Assembly: GCA_027025615.1 (NCBI GenBank) | Contig: JALVQM010000089.1 | Location: forward strand, 1 to 6,707 | Source of the DNA: Desulfobacteraceae bacterium | Lineage (GTDB): Bacteria > Desulfobacterota > Desulfobacteria > Desulfobacterales > Desulfosarcinaceae | Reading direction: 5' to 3' | DNA length: 6,707 nucleotides | Shown: in pieces, positions 1 to 5,760 of the stretch | Layout: every line of letters starts with the position of its first letter | Position numbering within the stretch: position 1 is the first letter of the stretch | Made by a program: the position numbers and the translations under genes | The notes under the pieces: generated by a model | What the model was told of the DNA's origin: nothing | The model's database searches: none | Seen by the model: only the letters and a program-made list of their open reading frames with translations

Positions 1-194
1 TGCTTTACGTAGGCAACGACATGCTCAACGATATTTTACCGGCGCATACTTGTGGTTATCAGACTGCCCTGTTCGCCGGTGACCGCCGCTCCATCAGGAT
101 GCGCGAAGATGACGAACGTTTGCAAGATATCCGTCCGGATTGGATTGTGACAGAACTGGACCAGCTACGTTTAGGACTGTGCGAGCTTACATGA
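1..194 (+). CDS. HAD-family hydrolase, C-terminal end only (partial)
   Basis: This is the last 63 codons of a gene that begins before the window; it reads in the frame starting at base 3 and stops at TGA 192-194. The peptide opens with LYVGNDMLNDILPAHTCGY, which fits HAD motif IV: a hydrophobic strand, then G-N-D-x-x-x-D, whose acidic residues normally bind Mg2+ in the active site. It continues with TALFAGDRRS, a stretch common in HAD phosphatases, and ends with a PDWIVTELDQL-type final strand and helix, so the C-terminus is complete. HAD proteins are usually cytoplasmic Mg2+-dependent phosphatases. The nucleophile motif I and the cap domain lie outside the window, so the substrate cannot be judged. 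The gene is 129 bp upstream of the ARMT1-like gene on the same strand, and I see no terminator hairpin between them. The family call is fairly sure; the specific function is unknown. Confidence 0.8.
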   Translation, partial: LYVGNDMLNDILPAHTCGYQTALFAGDRRSIRMREDDERLQDIRPDWIVTELDQLRLGLCELT

Positions 195-311
195 CGATGA
201 TTTCTTTTATGTATCTGGATTTTTAAGAGCGTAACGTTGACACGAACTTGTTGTAAGACCATCTGAATATTACATTTTGCGAAACTGTCATTATTGAGAC
301 TTTCAAATATC

Positions 312-315
312 GGAG
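312..315 (+). promoter_or_regulatory. Ribosome binding site (GGAG) that sets the ARMT1-like start
   Basis: GGAG lies 8 bases before the ATG at 324. An in-frame TTG at 294 would add ten residues, but it lies upstream of this Shine-Dalgarno sequence and has none of its own, so 324 is the preferred start. Confidence 0.6.
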
Positions 316-323
316 AAAAAGAA

Positions 324-2096
324 ATGGCTGAGCAAGACCGATCCCGGATCAAAGCAGCGGACAAACAAAAATCAGACCCTCAACGCGAGGCGTGGTTAAC
401 AGCATTTTTTATTGAAAACCATCTTGACCACTGTGCATACCCTGAAAAAGCAGCCCCTGATGAACAGATAAGGTTTATGGTTTACACCGATAAAGAGCGC
501 TACTATCCCTGCTCTGACACAATGTTCGAAGCGATAATCGAACGCAATCGTTCGGCCTTTCTGCAAACCAGGTACAACCGGGTACTTGAACGAATTTTGA
601 ACATTGTCGATCATAATATCAGCGACCACTGGCAGAAAAATTACCTCGAAGCCTTGATAGCCATGAATTTCAAGCATGAAACCAGGGACGAGCTTCTTTT
701 GCCTTCACGCCTGGAAAAACGCCTGTTGACGGTTTTCCTTAAACAAACTCAAATTGACGACCCTTTTATCGATGAGAAAACCGTTCGTAATAACCGTGCC
801 AAACGTTGTCTTGACGCACCAGGCTTCAGGGCCGCTTTTGACGCGGTCGATACCAAGGCCCTAAAAAAAGTACCGGCATCCCTTTCAGAGATAAAGTCCA
901 TCGTAGGAGCTGTGGAATTCAAAAGGCTCCTTACCTGCGCTAACGAACCGGCTATTTGGCTGAAAGACGAAGCTCTTTCATGGTCCAAGGAAGAATTTAT
1001 CAAGATTTTTCAGACCCCTGTCAGCGGAAAAGGCTTTGATCCGTTGTTGGAATTTCTAGGTTTCAAAGGAGGATCGAACCGCAGGAAGAGAATTCTGTGG
1101 ATAGCTGATGAAGCCGGCCAGTTTGTCCTGGACATTGCCCTTATTAAAATACTGGTCTCATGGGGCCATAAAGTCTTGATAGCAATCAAGCAAAGCCCCC
1201 TTTTTACCAAGGTAAGCCTGGAAGATGTCAGTAACGATGAAGTGCTCAGTGGAATTATGGAAGACGTACCATTGATTGAAGATCCGGCCATCAGCAAAAA
1301 CGACCTGCTGCGTTTGCTCGGCAGCGACGATGACATTCTGCTTTTTGGCGACGGTACAGGTGAAAAACTCAATCTGATCCTTACTTCAACCACTTTTGCA
1401 CGTGTTTTCAAAGAAGTCGATGGTGTGATCTCCCGCGGTCTGGACCAACGTAGCCGATTTTTCGATACTCATTTCCAGTTTACCCAAGATATTTTCAGCA
1501 TCGCCCGCGACCAGGACGGTCGCCTGTCCGTACTGTATAAACCAAGACACCCTGCTGTTATCAAGTTTTCACAGGAAGATCTTGAAGCCAAAGCGCAGAC
1601 CATCATCGACCAGATGAAAGCCGCCAAAAAGCGCGGGATGACGGTTATGTTTTACAGTGGCATAATTGGATCTTTGCCAGGCAAGATCAATATTGCTAAA
1701 AAAGTAATGACGACCTTTATCGAACACCTCAAAAAACAAGCTGAGATGACATTTATAATCAATCCATCAGAGTACTATGAGCCGGGTATGGATGCGGACG
1801 ACTTGATGTACATGTGGGAAATTGTGCAACGCAGTGGCCTGATTGACATTTGGCGTTTTCAGACTTTTGATGATATTGTGACAGCTTTTCAGATCATGGG
1901 CAGTAAAGTTCCTCCGGAATGGGTAGGCAAGGACGCCACTTACAGTACCGGTTGTACCAAAGAGATGCAAATTGCAATGGATGTTCAGCAACAACACCCG
2001 GAAATGCAAATTATAGGACCGGCAAGGGAAAAATTCATGCGCCGCAAAGAGTACGGTGTCGGGCTGATGTACGACAGCAGATTAAGAAAGTATTGA
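324..2096 (+). CDS. Divergent DUF89/ARMT1-like domain protein, 590 aa
   Basis: Residues 1 to about 240 are mostly polar and helical (NYLEALIAMNF, RLEKRLLTVFL); I do not recognise a named domain there. From about residue 258 the protein resembles the DUF89/ARMT1 fold, a Rossmann-like metal-dependent phosphatase domain. ILWIADEAGQFVLDIALI (from about 257) matches the family's DNAGE-V-FD strand and helix. VLIAIKQSPLFTKVSLEDV matches the segment that normally reads V-K-x-x-P-x-x-N-D-x-T-x-x-D. DGVISRGLDQRSRFFD (about 366-381) sits where the family has S-K-G-Q-G-N-x-E. The usual metal ligands look altered: D262 is followed by E263 rather than Asn, and T295-K296 replaces Asn-Asp. The last ~150 residues (MFYSGIIGSLPG, MDADDLMYMWE, STGCTKEMQIAMD) look well ordered and may be specific to this subfamily. 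No signal peptide or membrane segment is seen, so it is probably cytoplasmic. It follows a HAD phosphatase gene. Fold assignment is moderate; the reaction is unknown, and loss of phosphatase activity is possible. Confidence 0.65.
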   Translation: MAEQDRSRIKAADKQKSDPQREAWLTAFFIENHLDHCAYPEKAAPDEQIRFMVYTDKERYYPCSDTMFEAIIERNRSAFLQTRYNRVLERILNIVDHNISDHWQKNYLEALIAMNFKHETRDELLLPSRLEKRLLTVFLKQTQIDDPFIDEKTVRNNRAKRCLDAPGFRAAFDAVDTKALKKVPASLSEIKSIVGAVEFKRLLTCANEPAIWLKDEALSWSKEEFIKIFQTPVSGKGFDPLLEFLGFKGGSNRRKRILWIADEAGQFVLDIALIKILVSWGHKVLIAIKQSPLFTKVSLEDVSNDEVLSGIMEDVPLIEDPAISKNDLLRLLGSDDDILLFGDGTGEKLNLILTSTTFARVFKEVDGVISRGLDQRSRFFDTHFQFTQDIFSIARDQDGRLSVLYKPRHPAVIKFSQEDLEAKAQTIIDQMKAAKKRGMTVMFYSGIIGSLPGKINIAKKVMTTFIEHLKKQAEMTFIINPSEYYEPGMDADDLMYMWEIVQRSGLIDIWRFQTFDDIVTAFQIMGSKVPPEWVGKDATYSTGCTKEMQIAMDVQQQHPEMQIIGPAREKFMRRKEYGVGLMYDSRLRKY

Positions 2097-2137
2097 GTTG
2101 TTGAGTTTAGGATCATGGACCTGTCGGCTTAAACTTC

Positions 2138-2165
2138 TTGAAAAAATAATAAATTGAGTTATATT
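2138..2165 (+). promoter_or_regulatory. Putative sigma70-type promoter for the CNNM-DUF3047 pair
   Basis: TTGAAA (2138-2143, 5 of 6 to the consensus -35) is followed after 16 bases by TATATT (2160-2165, 5 of 6 to the -10). The spacer is A/T-rich. Transcription would start near 2172, leaving a leader of about 37 nt before the ATG at 2209. This also argues against the in-frame TTG at 2164 as a start, because it would lie before the transcript begins. Motif match only. Confidence 0.45.
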
Positions 2166-2186
2166 GTACCTGAATTTTTCGTACAA
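2164..2186. repeat. Short inverted repeat TTGTAC-N11-GTACAA at the promoter
   Basis: TTGTAC (2164-2169) and GTACAA (2181-2186) are perfect 6-base inverted copies separated by 11 bases. They overlap the end of the -10 box and flank the predicted transcription start. This is the geometry of an operator half-site pair, or of a small hairpin at the transcript's 5' end. Arms this short can arise by chance. Confidence 0.3.
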
Positions 2187-2208
2187 CCGCCATGAAACAC
2201 CAAACCAA

Positions 2209-3483
2209 ATGATTTATCAAATCCTAATCCTTACATTATTGATTGTCCTGTCGGGTTTTTTCTCTTCAGCCGAAACAGCGTTGTTCTCGCTCAGCACTGC
2301 TACCGCCCGCCATTTGGTAAAAGATGGACGCAGGACAAGTGCTCTGATCCAGGAGATGAAAAATGATTCCCATCGCCTTCTCACCACCATACTGATAGGC
2401 AACAACCTGGTCAACGTGGCGGCATCTTCACTGGCTACATCGATGACTATTAATCTTGTCGCCAACTATGCCGTGGGCCTGGCAACAGGTACAATGACTT
2501 TCATTATCCTTGTTTTCGGAGAGGTTTTCCCCAAATCCCTGGCCAACCGGAACAACGTTCTTGTAGCCCGCTTGACAATTTACCCCATATATTGGCTTTC
2601 CATAGTGTTTTATCCCGTTATCGGTTTCCTTAATTTTATTCCTAAAATTACCGGCATCTTGAAAAGACCACATGCTGTTACCGAAGAAGAATTGATGACT
2701 TTCGTGGAGATCGTCGAAGAAGAGGGAGAAATCAAGGAAGAGGAAAAGGAACTCATCCATAACATTTTCGAATTTGATGACACCAATGCCTCCGAGATAA
2801 TGACACCCAGAGCAGACATGTTTGTGATTGATGCTGATCAACCCCTGGATTTACGTGCCATAGCTGAATCAGGATTTACCCGCATTCCTGTTATTGAAGA
2901 CAGCATCGATAACATAATAGGCATTCTTAACATCAAGGATCTGTTTTTACATCAGGCACGGGGGGGTGAATTAATTGATGTTCGCAAACTGATGCGTGCG
3001 CCATATTTTGTACCTGAAAACAAAAAGCTGGACTCTTTGCTCCAGCAATTCAAACAACGTAAAACTCATATGGCAATCGTGGTCGATGAACATGGCGGTG
3101 TCTCGGGTTTGATTACCCTGGAAGACGCCCTGGAAGAGCTGGTTGGAGAGATCAGGGATGAAACCGATCATGAAGATCCACATATAATAGCTCAAAACGA
3201 ACAGGAATGGATTGTGCTGGGAAAGTCAGATATTGATGAGGTCAATGAAACAATTGGAATGGACATTCCAGCCAGTGCCGAATACGATACTTTTTCTGGA
3301 TATGTATTGGACAACATTGGAAGGATACCGAAAGAAAAGGAAAGTTTTCTGATCAATGGTTACGAGATCGTGGTTAAAACCATGGACGGCAACCGGATCA
3401 AAGAATATATAGTTCGCAAAAAAAGCGACCAAATAGATCCCCCTGATTCACAAAACCCCCAGGCTGGCATTCAATCGACTTGA
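2209..3483 (+). CDS. CNNM/CBS/CorC-HlyC domain membrane protein, 424 aa (predicted Mg2+/ion transporter)
   Basis: The domain order is the classic one. Residues 1-145 form the CNNM (DUF21) membrane domain: a first helix runs into SGFFSSAETALFSL (15-28), then ILIGNNLVN (61-69) and VFGEVFPKSLA (102-112), with further hydrophobic stretches near 70-103 and 122-145. An acidic linker rich in Glu (about 155-185) leads to a CBS pair: CBS1 from MTPRAD (198 to ~255) and CBS2 from MRAP (262 to ~320, containing VVDEHGGVSGLITLED). A C-terminal CorC_HlyC domain (about 331-412) follows. Such proteins sit in the inner membrane and are linked to Mg2+ or other divalent cation export, with CBS domains sensing nucleotides; the family's older 'hemolysin' label is misleading. 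The ATG at 2209 gives the usual length and places the first helix at the N-terminus, but no Shine-Dalgarno is evident. The gene overlaps the DUF3047 gene by 4 bases. The family is certain; the ion is not. Confidence 0.92.
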   Translation: MIYQILILTLLIVLSGFFSSAETALFSLSTATARHLVKDGRRTSALIQEMKNDSHRLLTTILIGNNLVNVAASSLATSMTINLVANYAVGLATGTMTFIILVFGEVFPKSLANRNNVLVARLTIYPIYWLSIVFYPVIGFLNFIPKITGILKRPHAVTEEELMTFVEIVEEEGEIKEEEKELIHNIFEFDDTNASEIMTPRADMFVIDADQPLDLRAIAESGFTRIPVIEDSIDNIIGILNIKDLFLHQARGGELIDVRKLMRAPYFVPENKKLDSLLQQFKQRKTHMAIVVDEHGGVSGLITLEDALEELVGEIRDETDHEDPHIIAQNEQEWIVLGKSDIDEVNETIGMDIPASAEYDTFSGYVLDNIGRIPKEKESFLINGYEIVVKTMDGNRIKEYIVRKKSDQIDPPDSQNPQAGIQST

Positions 3484-4226
3484 AAATACGTGGCAAATTA
3501 TGGCTAATGCCTTTGGCCGTCTTAGTGGTGACGCTCTGTCTTGCAAAAGTTCAAGCAGTCTCTTCGATTCTGGAAATAGGTGTCTTTTCCCGGTTAAAAC
3601 CGGGATCTGGTTTGCCCCCCGGATGGCGGCCGCTGACCTTCAAAAAAATAAAGCGACACACCAGGTATCGGCTTGTAACTGACAGGGGTATTACTGTAAT
3701 TGAAGCCCGGAGTGAAAATTCGGCTTCAGGTCTATTGCGCCGGGTTGAGATCGATCCCAGGTCTTTTCCCATAATTCAATGGAAATGGAAAATATTGCAC
3801 CCTCTCCCCGGTTCAGATCTGTCCCGCAAAGCGGGCGATGATTACGCCGCCAGAATCTACGTCACCTTTGCTTATAATCCCGAACGGGCTGGTTTTTGGA
3901 AAAGACTGGCCCATAAGGCCGCTTCCAGCTCTGCGGGCAAAGAGCTGCCAGGCAGTGCCCTGATTTATGTCTGGTCGAAAGATGAGCCTGAAGGCCTGAT
4001 AGCTCCGAATCCATATAGTTCAGAAATAAAAATGGTGGTTGTCCGCAGCGGAAACACCCTGGCGGGCAAATGGGTTTCTGAAAAGCGCAATATCCTGGAA
4101 GATTACAAGCGAGCCTATGGTGTTGAAGCTGGAATGATATCAGGAATCGCCATCATGACCGATACGGATAACACCGGCGACAGCACTGTATCTTATTATG
4201 GTGATATCATATTGTCGCGCCGATAA
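3480..4226 (+). CDS. Secreted DUF3047-family protein, 248 aa (TTG start)
   Basis: The N-terminus is a clear Sec signal peptide: basic n-region MKIRGK, hydrophobic core to about residue 21, and a likely cleavage after V-Q-A (residue 26). The mature protein should be periplasmic; I see no lipobox. The rest fits the DUF3047 family: PPGWRPLTF (46-54), a basic stretch, then FPIIQWKWKI (96-105), SDLSRKAGDDYAARIYVTF (112-130), WSKDEPEG, and a final strand GIAIMTDTDNTGD followed by YYGDIIL. The biochemical role of DUF3047 is unknown. The TTG start at 3480 overlaps the CNNM stop as TTGA, which implies translational coupling. The alternative ATG at 3507 would remove the positively charged n-region of the signal peptide, so TTG is preferred despite a weak Shine-Dalgarno. 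Its coupling to a CNNM transporter suggests a shared envelope role, but this is inference. Confidence 0.85.
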   Translation: MKIRGKLWLMPLAVLVVTLCLAKVQAVSSILEIGVFSRLKPGSGLPPGWRPLTFKKIKRHTRYRLVTDRGITVIEARSENSASGLLRRVEIDPRSFPIIQWKWKILHPLPGSDLSRKAGDDYAARIYVTFAYNPERAGFWKRLAHKAASSSAGKELPGSALIYVWSKDEPEGLIAPNPYSSEIKMVVVRSGNTLAGKWVSEKRNILEDYKRAYGVEAGMISGIAIMTDTDNTGDSTVSYYGDIILSRR

Positions 4227-4233
4227 GATAAAG

Positions 4234-4276
4234 AAAGCTGCCGGATAAGTATTTTCCTGGTTGAACCGGGAGCTTT
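4234..4276 (-). terminator. Hairpin between convergent genes, likely terminator of the trpF-like-efp unit
   Basis: AAAGCTGCCGG (4234-4244) pairs with CCGGGAGCTTT (4266-4276) over 11 positions with one G-G mismatch, leaving a 21-nt loop that can form its own small stem (TCCTGG with CCGGGA). Read on the minus strand, the stem is followed by a pyrimidine/T-rich tail (TTTCTTTATCTTATC), as in an intrinsic terminator for efp. Read on the plus strand the tail is only TTTGTG, so termination of the DUF3047 transcript would be weaker. It lies 17 bases beyond the efp stop and 7 beyond the DUF3047 stop. Confidence 0.5.
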
Positions 4277-4292
4277 GTGATTACCAGGCAGT

Positions 4293-4856
4293 TTATTCCT
4301 TTACCCGCTCAACATATTGGCCGCTGCGTGTATCTATCCGGATTTTTTCACCTACATTGATAAAAGGCGGCACCTGAACTACATGCCCTGTTTCAAGGGT
4401 AGCCGGTTTGGTACTACCCGCAGCTGTATCACCTTTTGCCCACGGTTCGGCTTCGGTTATCTCGAGATCCACAAAATTTGGAAGTGAGATTCCAATCGGC
4501 CTGCCCTGGAAAAGCAAAACATTACAAACCGTGTTTTCCTTCAGAAAAGCTCTGGCTTCCCCCACCTGTTCGGCAGACAACATCTCCTGCTCGTAGTTGG
4601 AAGTGTTCATGAAGCAATAGCTGCTGCCGTCAAAGTAAAGGTACTCCATTTCAACTTCTTCCAGGTCGGCTTCCTTGAATTTCTCACCCGATCTGAAAGT
4701 TTTGTCGAATTGGACGCCGGTAACCATGTTTTTCAACCGGCATTTATAAAGTGCCTGGCCCTTGCCGGGTTTGACGAATTCAAATTGGACAATAATATAA
4801 GGGTCTCCGTCGATTTCCAGTTTCAATCCCTTGCGCAAATCACCGCTTTCGAGCAT
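4293..4856 (-). CDS. efp: Elongation factor P, 187 aa
   Basis: EF-P binds between the P and E sites of stalled ribosomes and speeds peptide-bond formation at polyproline stretches. The protein is full length for the family (about 185-190 aa), with an N-terminal KOW-like domain (about 1-64) and two OB-fold domains. The tip loop KPGKGQA (29-35) carries Lys32, the equivalent of the lysine that is beta-lysylated by EpmA/EpmB in E. coli, so a lysine-type modification is expected. None of the modifying enzymes is in this window. FMNTSNYEQ (82-90) and the C-terminal family signature KPATLETGHVVQVPPFINVG (150-169) confirm the assignment. The ATG is preceded by an AAAGGA ribosome binding site about 9 bases upstream. 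The gene lies 32 bp downstream of the trpF-like gene on the same strand, so the two are probably co-transcribed. The assignment is very secure. Confidence 0.98.
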   Translation of the reverse strand: MLESGDLRKGLKLEIDGDPYIIVQFEFVKPGKGQALYKCRLKNMVTGVQFDKTFRSGEKFKEADLEEVEMEYLYFDGSSYCFMNTSNYEQEMLSAEQVGEARAFLKENTVCNVLLFQGRPIGISLPNFVDLEITEAEPWAKGDTAAGSTKPATLETGHVVQVPPFINVGEKIRIDTRSGQYVERVKE

Positions 4857-4888
4857 TGGTTGTATTCCTTTCCTGGCATATATATTTC

Positions 4889-5626
4889 TTAAACTTTCCT
4901 GGCCGTTTCCACGAAACGACGTACTTTTTCAGGATCTTTTTTAAAACGAATTGGTTCTCCGTCAGCGTTATTGGCATTTGTTCCGGTACAACTGTCAACT
5001 CCGGCCGGTTTCACCTGCGACACAGCCTGGGCGACGTTTTGGGGGCCAAGTCCGCCTGCCAAAATAACTGGAATATTTAATGACTTGACGATTCGGCTTG
5101 CGATTTGCCAATCACATGGTTGGCCGGTAATACCGATGAAACCTTCCACCGGCTGATCTGCAGCCGAATCGTCAAAACCAACCAGCAAGGTATCAATTAA
5201 AAGCCAGTCGCTGGTGCTTTCAAAGAATCGGGCTAGACCAAGACATTCATCACCGTCTGAAATACCGGTCGGCGGCACAGGAATCGATCTCATAACCTGC
5301 AGCTCAGGGTAACGGTTTTTAATATCGGTTTGAAGTTCGAGTGCATTTTCCACCCCTGGCTTTCCCGCAAGATTTAATCCATCACAAAAATGTATGATAT
5401 CAGGCTGGTAATAGTCTATAATTTTCTTGGTCAATTCCCAGTCCTGGGTCAAGGGAATTAGGCTGCTGCATGCTCCGGATTGTTTTACCAGCCGAATGGT
5501 CTGCCTGAGTTGTTCGTCTTTCCAATCTTCAGCCGAGGTTACCACGCTGCCGATGTGATCAACCCCCAAACCCAGCATGACTTCGGCTTCTTTCGGGGTT
5601 TGTATTTCGTAGATCTGAACAATCAT
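4889..5626 (-). CDS. TrpF-like (phosphoribosylanthranilate isomerase-like) barrel protein lacking the catalytic Cys, 245 aa
   Basis: The protein follows the TrpF (beta/alpha)8 barrel from end to end. IQTPKEAEVMLGLGVDHIGSV (8-28) matches the first helix and second strand region; IHFCDGL (78-84) stands where TrpF has Q-L-H-G; LLIDTLL (142-148) keeps the Asp (D145) of the family's L-L-D-T strand; GITGQPCDW (165-173) matches the GGTG-x-x-x-DW phosphate loop with one Gly changed to Ile; ILAGGLGPQNV (188-198) and GVDSCTG (209-215) match the second phosphate-binding half. The N-terminal K-I-C-G-I-T motif reads QIYEIQT (4-10), so the catalytic cysteine is replaced by Tyr6 and the next Gly by Glu7. 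At 245 residues it is about 35-40 longer than usual TrpF. No other trp genes are nearby. It may bind a different phosphorylated ligand. The start at ATG 5626 has AGGA 8 bases upstream. The fold is likely; true isomerase activity is doubtful. Confidence 0.75.
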   Translation of the reverse strand: MIVQIYEIQTPKEAEVMLGLGVDHIGSVVTSAEDWKDEQLRQTIRLVKQSGACSSLIPLTQDWELTKKIIDYYQPDIIHFCDGLNLAGKPGVENALELQTDIKNRYPELQVMRSIPVPPTGISDGDECLGLARFFESTSDWLLIDTLLVGFDDSAADQPVEGFIGITGQPCDWQIASRIVKSLNIPVILAGGLGPQNVAQAVSQVKPAGVDSCTGTNANNADGEPIRFKKDPEKVRRFVETARKV

Positions 5627-5665
5627 CCGGATTTTCCTGTTTCAAATCGAAAAGCGTAGAAAAAC

Positions 5666-5694
5666 TTGACTTTTGCAGCGGTCTCTACCATATT
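5666..5694 (+). promoter_or_regulatory. Putative sigma70-type promoter of guaA
   Basis: TTGACT (5666-5671, 5 of 6 to the -35 consensus) is followed after a 17-base spacer by CATATT (5689-5694, 4 of 6 to the -10). Transcription would begin near 5701, giving a leader of about 60 nt before guaA. The location in the divergent gap fits. I did not find an equally good minus-strand promoter for the trpF-like gene in the same gap. Confidence 0.4.
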
Positions 5695-5760
5695 CAGCCT
5701 GTTTTCGCAAATCGTTTAACCTTTCCTGTTCATTATGTAAAATACGAATAAGGACCTTTC

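Noticed and set aside
237..242. Perfect TTGACA -35 box before the ARMT1-like gene
   Set aside because: No acceptable -10 lies 15-19 bases downstream. The nearest candidate, TACATT at 271-276, is 28 bases away, so I do not call a promoter.
294..323. N-terminal extension of the ARMT1-like protein from TTG at 294
   Set aside because: The clear GGAG at 312-315 lies inside this extension and points to the ATG at 324.
1010..1411. Minus-strand open frame of 133 codons
   Set aside because: It lies antisense to the ARMT1-like gene, is low in complexity (Ser/Arg/Leu-rich) and has no family motif.
2091..2110. Short tandem TTGAGTTG/TTGAGTTT at the end of the ARMT1-like gene
   Set aside because: Two imperfect 8-base copies are within chance expectation and partly overlap the stop codon.
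2428..2841. Minus-strand open frame of 137 codons
   Set aside because: It is antisense to the conserved CNNM and CBS coding sequence and its translation looks like a shadow.
5707..5717. GCAAATCGTTT upstream of guaA resembles a PurR operator core
   Set aside because: It has one base too many between the half-sites and poor flanking match to the enterobacterial consensus, and that regulator is not expected in the inferred lineage.
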